From JAVVSR01 sp036654095 (GTDB lineage: Bacteria > Bacillota > Clostridia > Christensenellales > CAG-917), in contig JAVVSR010000005.1 in assembly GCA_036654095.1 (NCBI GenBank), forward strand, positions 33,877 to 97,876: a stretch of 64,000 bases of DNA, given 5' to 3'. The first letter of the stretch is position 1; each line of letters opens with the position of its first letter. Shown piece after piece: positions 9,401-17,564 of the stretch. A program made the position numbers and the translations under genes. The notes below the pieces were generated by a model. That model was not told where the DNA came from and ran no database searches. It saw nothing but the letters and a program-made list of their open reading frames with translations.

Positions 9401-9460
9401 CATTACTCAATTTTAAAACTATAAAAAATTGTTATTTATAATAATTTAACAAATCAACTA

Positions 9461-9489
9461 TTGCAAGCCAAAAGATAATATGGTATAGT
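9461..9489 (+). promoter_or_regulatory. Sigma-A promoter of the RyR/TrkA-like membrane gene
   Basis: TTGCAA (9461-9466) and TATAGT (9484-9489) with a 17-base spacer. It points away from the TIR operon promoter, the two -35 boxes being about 60 bases apart. The leader to the ATG at 9610 is about 115 bases, with an AAGG site before the start. Confidence 0.65.
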
Positions 9490-9609
9490 TATAAAGTTAG
9501 GCGTACAACTTTAACATAACATCTTTATAATATATTCTTAAAAAATATCTTAATAGGATTTCGTTTACAACGCTCACGTGAAATTATTTTGTATGCGATA
9601 AGGTAAATT

Positions 9610-11646
9610 ATGAATTACTTTTCATTTTTAATGTCAATATTTGTTGGAGTATGTTTATGCATTTGCATATTAATGCTAACTTTACATTTGTTTAAAACAG
9701 CCAAACACCGAAAACTGTTTTGCATAATGGTTTGCATTGCTTTAATATGTTTTATTTTAACTTTCTTTGGCACGTTAACCGCCGTACGTAACGTAGAAAC
9801 CTTAAGTCCATTTAAACAATTCATTACGTTCTTTTGCGTATTTTTAAAGGCTTTAATTGATACCGTTATGCTTTTACAAGCAAGGAGTAACTATAATTAT
9901 TTTGGTAGTATCGCGCAAAACAATATATGGTTTACCACGGCATACTTTATGATAAATTTTATCATGGTAATTTTTATTTCTATTGCATTTTTAACAATCA
10001 TTTCTACACGTATAAATAGTTTAATTAAAATTTATTTTTCCAATCCGAAAAAAATACATATTTTTACTAACATTAACGACAAAAGTTTAGCGCTTGCAAA
10101 AGACATCGCCAAAGATGACAAAAACTCATTAATTATATTTATTTCCGAAGTTCTTAAAGCAAAAGACGCGTCAACAAGCACCAATAAGTCATTGATAAAA
10201 GAAGGGTTTGCTATTGTATATCTTGACAACGGCAAAACCTTTTTTGAAAAAATTGGACTTCCTGCAAGATACAATAAAATCCCCGCAAATATTTATATTT
10301 TTTCAAACAATGACGCTGAAAACTTACAATACGCAACGTGCGATTTAATTGAATTTCAAAACAATAAATTGGTCAATATCTATGTGGAACTTGCCGACGC
10401 CAACCTGCTCCAAAATAATATTTCAAGCAATATGACTATATTATCTACTGGCGAGCTTTCGGCTATGGCGCTTGATTTTAAAATGCCACTTTATAAAACA
10501 ATATCACCAAATGAAATAGTTGACGGCTGTGTAAATAAAACTTTACGCCTAGCAATAGTTGGATTTGGCCACACTGGCGAAGCTGTTTTTAAAGAACTAT
10601 ATTGTGGCGGCCAAACAAAAAATTTGAATATCGAAACCGTTATATTTGACCAAAATATGGACAGTAAAATTGGATTATTTTATGATAAATATCCTTACTT
10701 AAAAGCTTCGTCAAAAATTGAAGTGGTGAATTGCAACTCATTTGACGAAACATTCTTTAGCTACATTAATTCTACTGTATTTGATTATTTTGCAATATCA
10801 ATGGGCGACGATGCCGTTTCAACTAAACTCGCAAATCAAATCAATCAAAACTATACTCGAAAAAATGTAAATACAATTATCGCAGTTAAAATCAGAAATA
10901 AAACCAATGAACTGCTACTTTCGTCATCATCGACAATGGTTACTGTGCATTCATTTGGAAATTATAACGACATTTATAATGTTGATAACATAATTCACGA
11001 ACGGTTTTATGATATTGCAAAAGTCTATAATTACGCGTATAGCAAAATTTATGACGCTTTATTTAATGAGTGCAAACAAAAATTTGACACAACTAATTCG
11101 CTTATTGAATACAAATCAAGTTATGAGTACAAAAGCGCAAGTTACAATAGTTTAATTAATGAAATTAAAAATATGGATACACATATTCTTACCGACTGCG
11201 CCGAAAAAGAATGGCACAAAACACCATTAACTAATCGCAAATCATCACTAGCTAATGCTGAACATTTTTTGCATAAATTGTATTTAGTACAAGCTGAAAA
11301 CAACACTGATGCCTTAGTTAAATTGCAAAACAACAGTGCATTACGCAACAATCTTGCCATTACCGAACATCAACGTTGGAACGAGTATTTTATTGCAAAC
11401 GGATGGAGTCCAATGGATTATAAAAAACTGCTTTCCAATGAGCAATTTGCAAGTGAACCTAACTGTGACAAACACAAATGGCGTAAAAATGAAAAAAGTA
11501 TGCAGCACGCCTGCATAGCTTCTTGGAGCAATTTACAAGAAATAAACGAAATATTTAAACAAAATTATTATATTTACGACTATTTAACAATAGATATTTT
11601 AGAAATTTTATTGTCAAAAAACATTATCAACTGCTCTATGCTCTAA
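9610..11646 (+). CDS. Membrane protein with RCK/TrkA-like Rossmann domains and C-terminal RyR-like domain
   Basis: 678 residues. Four hydrophobic segments (about 5-27, 36-57, 70-90, 107-132) anchor the N-terminus. A first Rossmann-like region follows (IHIFTNINDKSLALAKDI, from 149). A second has the nucleotide-binding glycine motif VGFGHTGEAV, preceded by a hydrophobic strand, as in TrkA-N/RCK domains that sense NAD(H) or other nucleotides. The C-terminus (about 580-670) starts LAITEHQRWNEYFIANGW, continues with a K-H-x-W element and matches the prokaryotic RyR (ryanodine-receptor repeat) pattern. No K+-selectivity filter TVGYG is seen, so it is not an ordinary K+ channel. It is divergent from the TIR operon. 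Proposed role: membrane effector or sensor gated by a nucleotide signal, by inference from domains and context. Confidence 0.8.
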   Translation: MNYFSFLMSIFVGVCLCICILMLTLHLFKTAKHRKLFCIMVCIALICFILTFFGTLTAVRNVETLSPFKQFITFFCVFLKALIDTVMLLQARSNYNYFGSIAQNNIWFTTAYFMINFIMVIFISIAFLTIISTRINSLIKIYFSNPKKIHIFTNINDKSLALAKDIAKDDKNSLIIFISEVLKAKDASTSTNKSLIKEGFAIVYLDNGKTFFEKIGLPARYNKIPANIYIFSNNDAENLQYATCDLIEFQNNKLVNIYVELADANLLQNNISSNMTILSTGELSAMALDFKMPLYKTISPNEIVDGCVNKTLRLAIVGFGHTGEAVFKELYCGGQTKNLNIETVIFDQNMDSKIGLFYDKYPYLKASSKIEVVNCNSFDETFFSYINSTVFDYFAISMGDDAVSTKLANQINQNYTRKNVNTIIAVKIRNKTNELLLSSSSTMVTVHSFGNYNDIYNVDNIIHERFYDIAKVYNYAYSKIYDALFNECKQKFDTTNSLIEYKSSYEYKSASYNSLINEIKNMDTHILTDCAEKEWHKTPLTNRKSSLANAEHFLHKLYLVQAENNTDALVKLQNNSALRNNLAITEHQRWNEYFIANGWSPMDYKKLLSNEQFASEPNCDKHKWRKNEKSMQHACIASWSNLQEINEIFKQNYYIYDYLTIDILEILLSKNIINCSML

Positions 11647-11772
11647 TATTTTAAAAATTAAGTATAGAAACTTATTTTTGTTTAAAACTAGCATAAAAAA
11701 AGTAAACTGTGTTTTATCAATAATTAACAATTTTGTAAAGTATTTTAAGTTACAATAATTCGGGAGAAACAT

Positions 11773-12381
11773 ATGAAAATAGCTATTATACTAAATTCGC
11801 CAACATTTACCGAGGAAATTGAGGAGGAACTTATTATTTGCGCAGATGGCGGTTACCGCCATATTGGCGATAAAATTCCTATCGCGATTGTTGGCGACTT
11901 CGACAGTTTGAATAGGGATAAAATAGCGATGCCCAAGATGGTGCGCATAATTGAACATCCTGTTGAAAAAAACTATACCGATGGCGAGCTAGCCGTGCGT
12001 TATGCCATTGATTTAGGCGCAACTGAATTAGTGTTATATGGCGCGCTCGGCGGGAAAATTGAACATATTTTAGGCAATTTGGCTTTACTTAAATTAGCAA
12101 AAACATTGGGCATTTACGCTGAAATACACGAAAAAGGCTTAAATATTTATTATACTGACGATAAAATTGAACTTTCAACAAATCCTAAGGATAGCATTTC
12201 AATTCTGCCCTATGGCGGTACTGCAACAGTTGAAAACAGTTTTGGACTTTACTATCCTCTTATAAATTTAACGCTGAAATCAGACGATACGCGTGGCATA
12301 TCAAATGTCGCGACGTCAAGTTTAGCGGGCATTAACGTAATTGCAGGAGCGGTGCTTGTATTCCATTATTTCAGCAAATAG
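11773..12381 (+). CDS. thiN: Thiamine pyrophosphokinase
   Basis: 202 residues, the usual length. Thiamine pyrophosphokinase transfers pyrophosphate from ATP to thiamine, giving the cofactor TPP. Visible family motifs: ICADGGYRHI near residues 22-31, VGDFDSLN near 40-47 (metal/ATP-binding aspartates), KNYTDGELA near 71-79, and GGKIEHILGN near 95-104. The C-terminal beta-rich thiamine-binding part contains ISNVATSSLAGI. A GGGAG site lies 7 bases before the ATG. It is a single gene between the RyR gene and a G/T repeat; no TPP riboswitch is seen upstream. Confidence 0.92.
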   Translation: MKIAIILNSPTFTEEIEEELIICADGGYRHIGDKIPIAIVGDFDSLNRDKIAMPKMVRIIEHPVEKNYTDGELAVRYAIDLGATELVLYGALGGKIEHILGNLALLKLAKTLGIYAEIHEKGLNIYYTDDKIELSTNPKDSISILPYGGTATVENSFGLYYPLINLTLKSDDTRGISNVATSSLAGINVIAGAVLVFHYFSK

Positions 12382-12448
12382 TTAGTTGGTTGTGGGTTGT
12401 TGGTTGTTGGTTGTTGGTTGTGGGTTGTTGGTTGTGGGTTGTTGTGTA
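12381..12448 (+). repeat. G/T-only tandem repeat just after thiN
   Basis: Immediately after the thiN stop codon come about 65 bases built almost only from G and T, made of GTTGGTT and GTGGGTT heptamers (one 14-mer pattern is GGGTTGTTGGTTGT). The strand asymmetry is extreme. No terminator hairpin follows thiN. The remaining 12449-12663 is AT-rich with no convincing gene. Confidence 0.85.
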
Positions 12449-12663
12449 TTTTAGTAAAATTTATTTTGCTGTTATTCTTGTTTTAACTAGCGGTGCATTA
12501 TTTTGTAGTTTTAATTATTTAAATAGTACTTTTCAAATTATGTTTTTTAACGTAAAATTTGTGACTTGCAACTTGAACATTATTAACTTTTATAACAGTG
12601 TTTTATTTTATAGTTTACGATATTATATTGTTGTTTTTCCATTTATATCTTTAATTTTGCAAT

Positions 12664-12695
12664 AAAAAAACGCGCCAAGCATTTGCTTGGCGCGT
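12664..12695 (-). terminator. Strong rho-independent terminator
   Basis: Stem CGCGCCAAGC/GCTTGGCGCG (12671-12694) with a 4-base loop, followed on the minus strand by seven Ts. It ends the leftward small membrane protein gene. Confidence 0.9.
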
Positions 12696-12710
12696 ACTTT
12701 TAGTTGTTTA

Positions 12711-13010
12711 TCAATTACCTGTCAATTTTAGGATTGCTGGCAATACAATTATAATCGTTACAGCTACACACGCGATAATGTAGGTAACTAAAATCCATTT
12801 CTTTTTGCCTTGAACAAAGTTCCAACCAACCCAAGCGACAACAAAATAAGACATTAAATTGACTATTGAGCCAATTATACCCGTATTGAAATCACCGCCG
12901 ACTAGATACAAAATTTCATCTACCAAAAGTATTAAGCCGCCTACAACTAAAACAATAAACGCTACTAAACCTAGAGTTTGTTGTCCACCTGTTCTGTTCC
13001 CTTTTGACAT
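12711..13010 (-). CDS. Small membrane protein of unknown function
   Basis: 99 residues with a short polar N-terminus (MSKGNRTGG) and three hydrophobic segments at about 12-35, 43-66 and 70-95. I recognise no family motif. A GGAG site lies shortly before the ATG. It follows rluD by 41 bases in the same direction and ends at a strong terminator, so it is probably the last gene of the sepF-lspA-rluD transcript. Confidence 0.65.
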   Translation of the reverse strand: MSKGNRTGGQQTLGLVAFIVLVVGGLILLVDEILYLVGGDFNTGIIGSIVNLMSYFVVAWVGWNFVQGKKKWILVTYIIACVAVTIIIVLPAILKLTGN

Positions 13011-13051
13011 AAGTTTGTCTCCTTAATAAATTTAATGTTTACATATATATG

Positions 13052-13963
13052 CTAATACGTTTTCGGCATTTTGTCAAGCGTCAATTTGAAGTATTCGGGT
13101 AAATCTGCCACAAACTCCATAGGTTGCCCGCTAATTGGATGAATAAAAATCAACTTAAAGGCGTGAAGCAGTTGTCCTTTCAATTTAAACTCATTTGAGC
13201 CGCCATAAATACTATCGCCAACAACAGGATGATGAATAAATTTTGCATGCACACGAATTTGATGAGTGCGGCCAGTTTTAAGTTCAAACTCTACAAGCGT
13301 ATACCTGCCATATCGTTTAAGCACCTTAAAATGAGTTTCCGCAATACGTCCGTCAGCTACGACGGCCATTTTTTTTCTATCACGCGGACATCTTCCTATC
13401 GGTTGATTGATAACGCCGCTATCCTCTTTTAAGTTGCCATCAACAAGCGCAATATAAAACCGTTTAGCTTCCTTCATTGCTATCGCAGACGAAAGTTTTT
13501 TATGCGCTTCATTAGTCTTTGCGATGACCAAAAGCCCACTTGTATCCTTATCTAGTCTATGCACAATCCCTGGTCTTATTACGCCATTAATGTTACTTAA
13601 AGATTTTAAATTATACAACAACGCGTTTACAAGTGTACCGCTTTCACTGCCAACAGCTGGGTGAACAACCATACCTTGCGCTTTATTAATGACAGCCAAA
13701 TAATCGTCTTCATACACAATATCAATCGGTATATTTTGAGGTGTGGCATTTAAAGCCTTTGGTTCGGGTAAAGAAAATGTAACAATATCATTAATCTTTA
13801 TAAAATATCCTGCCCGAGTAGGCTTTCCATTAACAAGACAACCGCCTTCGTCGCACACGGTTTTAATTTGACTTCGAGAAACATCTTTAAGCGCGTACGT
13901 CAAAAAAACATCAAGTCTTTTGCCAACATCGGAAATATCTGTTGTAAAATTAAAAATTTTCAT
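13052..13963 (-). CDS. rluD: RluD-family 23S rRNA pseudouridine synthase
   Basis: 303 residues. An N-terminal S4 RNA-binding domain (about 10-75: GKRLDVFL, VNGKPTRAGYFI) is followed by the RsuA/RluA catalytic domain with HRLDKDTSGLLVIAKT (about 134-149). The Asp there is the catalytic residue that isomerises uridine in rRNA. GRTHQIRVHAK is the second family motif. An earlier in-frame ATG (14008) would overlap lspA by 44 bases; the ATG at 13963, one base after the lspA stop, fits the family N-terminus better, although its ribosome site is weak and coupling to lspA is likely. Which RluA-type position it modifies is not certain. Confidence 0.9.
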   Translation of the reverse strand: MKIFNFTTDISDVGKRLDVFLTYALKDVSRSQIKTVCDEGGCLVNGKPTRAGYFIKINDIVTFSLPEPKALNATPQNIPIDIVYEDDYLAVINKAQGMVVHPAVGSESGTLVNALLYNLKSLSNINGVIRPGIVHRLDKDTSGLLVIAKTNEAHKKLSSAIAMKEAKRFYIALVDGNLKEDSGVINQPIGRCPRDRKKMAVVADGRIAETHFKVLKRYGRYTLVEFELKTGRTHQIRVHAKFIHHPVVGDSIYGGSNEFKLKGQLLHAFKLIFIHPISGQPMEFVADLPEYFKLTLDKMPKTY

Positions 13964-13964
13964 A

Positions 13965-14528
13965 TTATTTATCCGAGTCGTTTTTACCCAACAGGTTTCC
14001 GTTTGCATCGGAAGGATACGCCGGTGGACTTGCCTCGTCCTTCCCGCTGTCGGGTGATTTATCTCCTGACATAAAAAACATAGCGTATACGCAAAGCATA
14101 ACAGTGCTGACTGTCAAAAAGCAATCCGCTAAATTATATGTTGGAAAATTAATAAACTCAGTGTAGATAAAATCACGAACATAACCAAAAACAATGCGGT
14201 CATAAAGGTTGCCTAACCCACCCGCTAAAATCATAACCAAACATATGCGAAAGAATTTACTCTCTTTTTTGCTAAAAAATAAAAAAACAACTAACGCGAC
14301 CATTGCAATAGCCGTTGCAACAGCAAGCATACCCGCTCTATCCTTAAAAAGCCCCCAACTTGCGCCGGTATTTTCACTGTAACTGAACGAAATAATATGT
14401 TTTATAACAGAGATATCATCAAGCGTCTGTACCCTGTTGACAACTCCTAAAGCGCTGCAAACCCAGTATTTTGAGCCAATATCCATTGCAAGAATAGCTA
14501 AAACAACAATTATTTCATAAATAAACAT
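13965..14528 (-). CDS. lspA: Lipoprotein signal peptidase (signal peptidase II)
   Basis: 187 residues with four membrane helices. It removes the signal peptide of prolipoproteins after lipidation. Catalytic aspartates lie in GNLYDRIVFGYVRDFI (about 106-121) and in TYNLADCFL (about 129-137). The first 155 residues match the normal family length. A hydrophilic tail of about 30 residues (GKDEASPPAYPSD) is extra. Its ATG shares one base with the sepF stop (TAATG), so translation is probably coupled to sepF. Confidence 0.93.
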   Translation of the reverse strand: MFIYEIIVVLAILAMDIGSKYWVCSALGVVNRVQTLDDISVIKHIISFSYSENTGASWGLFKDRAGMLAVATAIAMVALVVFLFFSKKESKFFRICLVMILAGGLGNLYDRIVFGYVRDFIYTEFINFPTYNLADCFLTVSTVMLCVYAMFFMSGDKSPDSGKDEASPPAYPSDANGNLLGKNDSDK

Positions 14529-15133
14529 TACTTTTTATTCCTCTTATCATCGTTGGGTTTAAGGCTATCAACAGGCGACGTAATGGCAACGCCTGCGGGG
14601 GTTAGCAAAAAAATCGAATCTCTAATACGTTGCATACTTCCGCCTAAGGCATAGATTGCGCCACTTAAGAAGTCTAAAATGCGCTGACCACTTTCACCTT
14701 CGACATTTTTAAAATCAACAATAGCAGGCTCACGACGCCTTAAGTGGTCAATAAGTGTTTGCACATCACCATAACTTGTCGGCGAAAATATAACGACATT
14801 ACTCATTGAAACCGTTTGAGGAAAGTTTTGTTGCATTTGCTGAGGAGGTAACTGTTGTTGCAAATTTTGACGATATCCGTTTGCATTTGCTGAAGACTGC
14901 GGTTCAATAGGAGGGAGTTGACGTTCGAGCCTCTCATCTGTATTTCTTGTATTAGGTTTGTCAAAAAACCCGCGTGAACGGTCGCCACGATTTTGCGTAT
15001 AGCGTTGGTCAAAGTTATTGTCTTTCATAAAGCCAAAATCACCGCCATTGTTATTGCCGTTATCGCGGCTGTTATCGCTTCTGTCGTTTCTATCGCTTCT
15101 GTCGTTACGTCTATCCTTAAAGTAATCTGCCAT
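14528..15133 (-). CDS. sepF: Cell division protein SepF
   Basis: 201 residues. The C-terminal SepF domain (about 105-190) includes VVIFSPTSYGDVQTLIDHLR and FLSGAIYALGGSMQRI. SepF binds the FtsZ C-terminus and bends the membrane at the septum. The N-terminal 105 residues are low-complexity: Arg/Asp/Asn repeats such as RNDRSDRNDRSD, then a Gln-rich stretch. This is longer than the usual linker and probably disordered. It lies 6 bases after yggS, the classic yggS-sepF order. Confidence 0.93.
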   Translation of the reverse strand: MADYFKDRRNDRSDRNDRSDNSRDNGNNNGGDFGFMKDNNFDQRYTQNRGDRSRGFFDKPNTRNTDERLERQLPPIEPQSSANANGYRQNLQQQLPPQQMQQNFPQTVSMSNVVIFSPTSYGDVQTLIDHLRRREPAIVDFKNVEGESGQRILDFLSGAIYALGGSMQRIRDSIFLLTPAGVAITSPVDSLKPNDDKRNKK

Positions 15134-15139
15134 AAGCCC

Positions 15140-15826
15140 TCATCTTTCGCCAAAAATTGCCCTGCCAAGCCTTATAATATTAGCGCCATATTTTACCGCA
15201 AAGCGATAATCATTGCTCATACCAGCTGACAGATAACAAATATTCGCATTTTTAACTTTAGTTTCTTTTAGTTTATCATAAACATCACGTAATTGCAAAT
15301 AAAAGTTGTCAAGTGCCAAAAAATCAACATTGGGCATAACGGCCATAAGCCCCTTAATTTTAATATTGTCAAGATTTTCAAGACTTTTTGCAAAATTTTC
15401 AACTTCATCTAAAAAAACTCCGCCTTTTGCAACTTCGCGCCCGATGTTCACCTCAATTAAAACATCTTGAGTTTTACCAATTTTTTTTGCTTGTTTATCT
15501 ATTTCGATTGCAAGACTAAGCCTATCCACTGAATGAATTAAACTAACTTTATCAATGATATATTTAACCTTATTGGTTTGAAGTTGTCCAATAAAGTGCC
15601 AATCTATACTTTTATCATACTTTTCGCATAACTCCTGAACGCGATTTTCGCCAACGCATTTAATATTCGTATTGGCAATTAAAAATTGTATTCGCTCAAT
15701 AGGCATAGTTTTAGACGCGCCTAAAATAGTTAGGTCGTCAAAATTTCGGTTAGCCTCGCGACAAGCCGTTTTTATTTCATTTATACAATATTGATAATTT
15801 TCTAAAAGTTTTATCTCGCTAATCAT
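15140..15826 (-). CDS. yggS: PLP homeostasis protein (YggS/PLPBP family)
   Basis: 228 residues forming a single TIM-barrel of the alanine-racemase-like fold. The PLP lysine is in ILGASKTMP (about residue 39). Other motifs are GENRVQE (about 59-65), HFIGQLQTNK (about 76-85) and the C-terminal LSAGMSNDYRFAVKYGANIIRLG. The family binds PLP and buffers vitamin B6 and amino-acid pools without known catalysis. It is upstream of sepF, as in many Gram-positives. Confidence 0.93.
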   Translation of the reverse strand: MISEIKLLENYQYCINEIKTACREANRNFDDLTILGASKTMPIERIQFLIANTNIKCVGENRVQELCEKYDKSIDWHFIGQLQTNKVKYIIDKVSLIHSVDRLSLAIEIDKQAKKIGKTQDVLIEVNIGREVAKGGVFLDEVENFAKSLENLDNIKIKGLMAVMPNVDFLALDNFYLQLRDVYDKLKETKVKNANICYLSAGMSNDYRFAVKYGANIIRLGRAIFGER

Positions 15827-15911
15827 AGCTTAAAGCGTATCACACTTTAAGCTAAATTGCAAGATATTTAAAAAAGATGATAATATTTCACTTAATATAA
15901 GCACTTAGTGC

Positions 15912-16559
15912 TTAATATGTAGTACTTGCGCACTCCTCTGCATTTTCATTTGCTGAAGCAATTTTATTTACCGAAACTTCATAAGCTATTTTTGTAATGG
16001 TTTCGCCGTCAATAAGTTTTTGATATTCGCGGCTTTGAATACGTCCTGAAACCGTAATTTGCTCGCCAATCTGAAAGTTTTGCGAGTAGCGAGCGTTTCT
16101 GCCCCAAGCAATGCAGGGGATATAATCCGACTTATTATAAGCGCGGTTGACAGCCAATAAAATATCGCATATTTCACGTTTAAATGGAGTTGTTCTATAA
16201 ATAGTTGGTTTACAAACGTAGCCTGTTAATTCAATAATATTAGGATTTCTTTCTTCGTCGTACTCTAAAATTTCACGAACGAAAACAGTTAGCATTAATC
16301 GACTTTTACTTTCCTCAAGTTTATTGTAACTTCTAAATTGCCCTTCGACACACAATGTTTCGTTGAGGATAATTTCGTTATCTTTAAAAAGTCGTTCCGA
16401 AATAGTTACAGGGATAATATCTTCTTGTTCCGAAATGCGTTTAACCGCTAATCTCACCTCGTAAAAGCCCTCGCCCATCACATCGTGACTAAAAGTTGGT
16501 TTGCTGATAACTCGACCTGTTAAGTACACCTTGTTGTTGTTCATCTGTTCATAATTCAT
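15912..16559 (-). CDS. SSB-like protein with two tandem OB folds
   Basis: 215 residues from the ATG at 16559, which has a GGAGG site; an upstream in-frame ATG would overlap the deacetylase gene. Two similar halves are seen: VYLTGRVISKPTF...YEVRLAVKR...DIIPVTI...LCVEGQF, and IELTGYVCKPTIY...CDILLAVNR...DYIPCIAW...ITVSGRI. Each follows the single-stranded DNA-binding OB pattern. There is no acidic SSB C-terminal tip (DDDIPF type), so this is not the replicative SSB. It is probably an accessory ssDNA-binding protein; the exact role is unknown. Confidence 0.75.
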   Translation of the reverse strand: MNYEQMNNNKVYLTGRVISKPTFSHDVMGEGFYEVRLAVKRISEQEDIIPVTISERLFKDNEIILNETLCVEGQFRSYNKLEESKSRLMLTVFVREILEYDEERNPNIIELTGYVCKPTIYRTTPFKREICDILLAVNRAYNKSDYIPCIAWGRNARYSQNFQIGEQITVSGRIQSREYQKLIDGETITKIAYEVSVNKIASANENAEECASTTY

Positions 16560-16590
16560 AAAAAGCCTCCACAATAGTTTTTCATATAAT

Positions 16591-17367
16591 TTATCGAATA
16601 ATCTCTTTATTAATGTGCTGAACTCCGCTGTTGTCAATAGTAAAATTTTTAGTGGCAACCATTTCGTCAAGCGAAACCATTTTATAACCTTTTGTATGTA
16701 ACATCGCCAAGATGATTGGTAACGCCTCCAAAATATAATCGCTATTATTATGGAAAAGTATTATCGAACCATTTTGTACGCGCGACAACACGCGTTGCGC
16801 AATTTCTTTGCTTTGGATACCTTTCCAATCAAGCGAGTCAACGCTCCATTGAATAGCAACCATATCAAGCGCCTCGATACACTCGATAAGTTTATTATCG
16901 TAGTCACCAAAAGGCGGTCTAAAAAATTTGGGAGTTTTGCCCGTCAGCTCACGCAACTGCGTGTTTACCGTCGAAATTTCGCGGTTAATATCCTCTTTAT
17001 TGAGTTTACTCATATTAAGATGGTTGTTGCTGTGATTTCCGATTTCAAATCCACAATCAGAAATATATTTAGTTTCAGCAGGATATCTTGTTATCCAAAA
17101 ACCCACTAAAAAAAACGTAGCATCTGCATCAAATTTCTTTAACAACTCAATTATGCCTCGTGTCTTATCCGCGCCCCAAGCAGCGTCAAAAGTCAACGCT
17201 ACTTTTTTTTCCTCAGTACTCACCGAGTACACTGGAAGTTTTTTATTGCTTTTTACTGAAAATACCGCTTGCGCTCCCGTCGTGCCAATCATCGTAACCA
17301 ACGCTACAAGCAGTATAATCACTAAGGTTATTTGTATAATATTTTTACTTTTAACTACGACAAACAT
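16591..17367 (-). CDS. PdaB-like polysaccharide deacetylase
   Basis: 258 residues with an N-terminal hydrophobic anchor (about 10-32) and a NodB domain (about 48-240). Motif 1 is LTFDAAWGADKT, where the usual TFDDGP is altered in the way seen in the sporulation enzyme PdaB (TFDISWGD). The metal-binding HxxxH is in GNHSNNHLN, motif 3 is FRPPFGDYD, and ILFHNN is the C-terminal His motif. NodB enzymes remove N-acetyl groups from cell-wall glycans, and PdaB acts in spore cortex formation. It lies outside the membrane. The match to PdaB is by pattern, so no symbol is assigned. Confidence 0.85.
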   Translation of the reverse strand: MFVVVKSKNIIQITLVIILLVALVTMIGTTGAQAVFSVKSNKKLPVYSVSTEEKKVALTFDAAWGADKTRGIIELLKKFDADATFFLVGFWITRYPAETKYISDCGFEIGNHSNNHLNMSKLNKEDINREISTVNTQLRELTGKTPKFFRPPFGDYDNKLIECIEALDMVAIQWSVDSLDWKGIQSKEIAQRVLSRVQNGSIILFHNNSDYILEALPIILAMLHTKGYKMVSLDEMVATKNFTIDNSGVQHINKEIIR

Positions 17368-17502
17368 TCTACTCTCCTATCATAAAATATTAACGACTAA
17401 TTTGTATGACAACTTTTAAATTATATTGTCAATTATTGTCGAATTTTGTAAATCCATTTTCATTCATGACTTATTAATAAATATATGAAAGCGCATTAAA
17501 AA

Positions 17503-17524
17503 AAATCCCAAATTATTGGGATTT
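17503..17524 (-). terminator. Terminator after the purine/ygiQ transcript
   Basis: AAATCCCAA/TTGGGATTT stem with a 4-base loop, followed on the minus strand by a run of Ts, 41 bases after the ygiQ stop. Confidence 0.8.
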
Positions 17525-17564
17525 ATATTGAAAATTAAATATTTTTTATTTGTCGTAATTTAAC

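Noticed and set aside
9341..9403. Longer N-terminus of the TIR protein from ATG 9403
   Set aside because: A perfect sigma-A promoter lies inside it and the TTG at 9340 has a far better ribosome site.
11647..11772. TPP riboswitch before thiN
   Set aside because: The 126-base intergenic lacks the conserved CUGAGA and ACCUGAUC-type segments.
12390..12665. 91-residue frame starting with Trp/Val/Gly repeats
   Set aside because: Its N-terminus is only the translated G/T repeat, there is no ribosome site, and the rest is AT-rich without family pattern.
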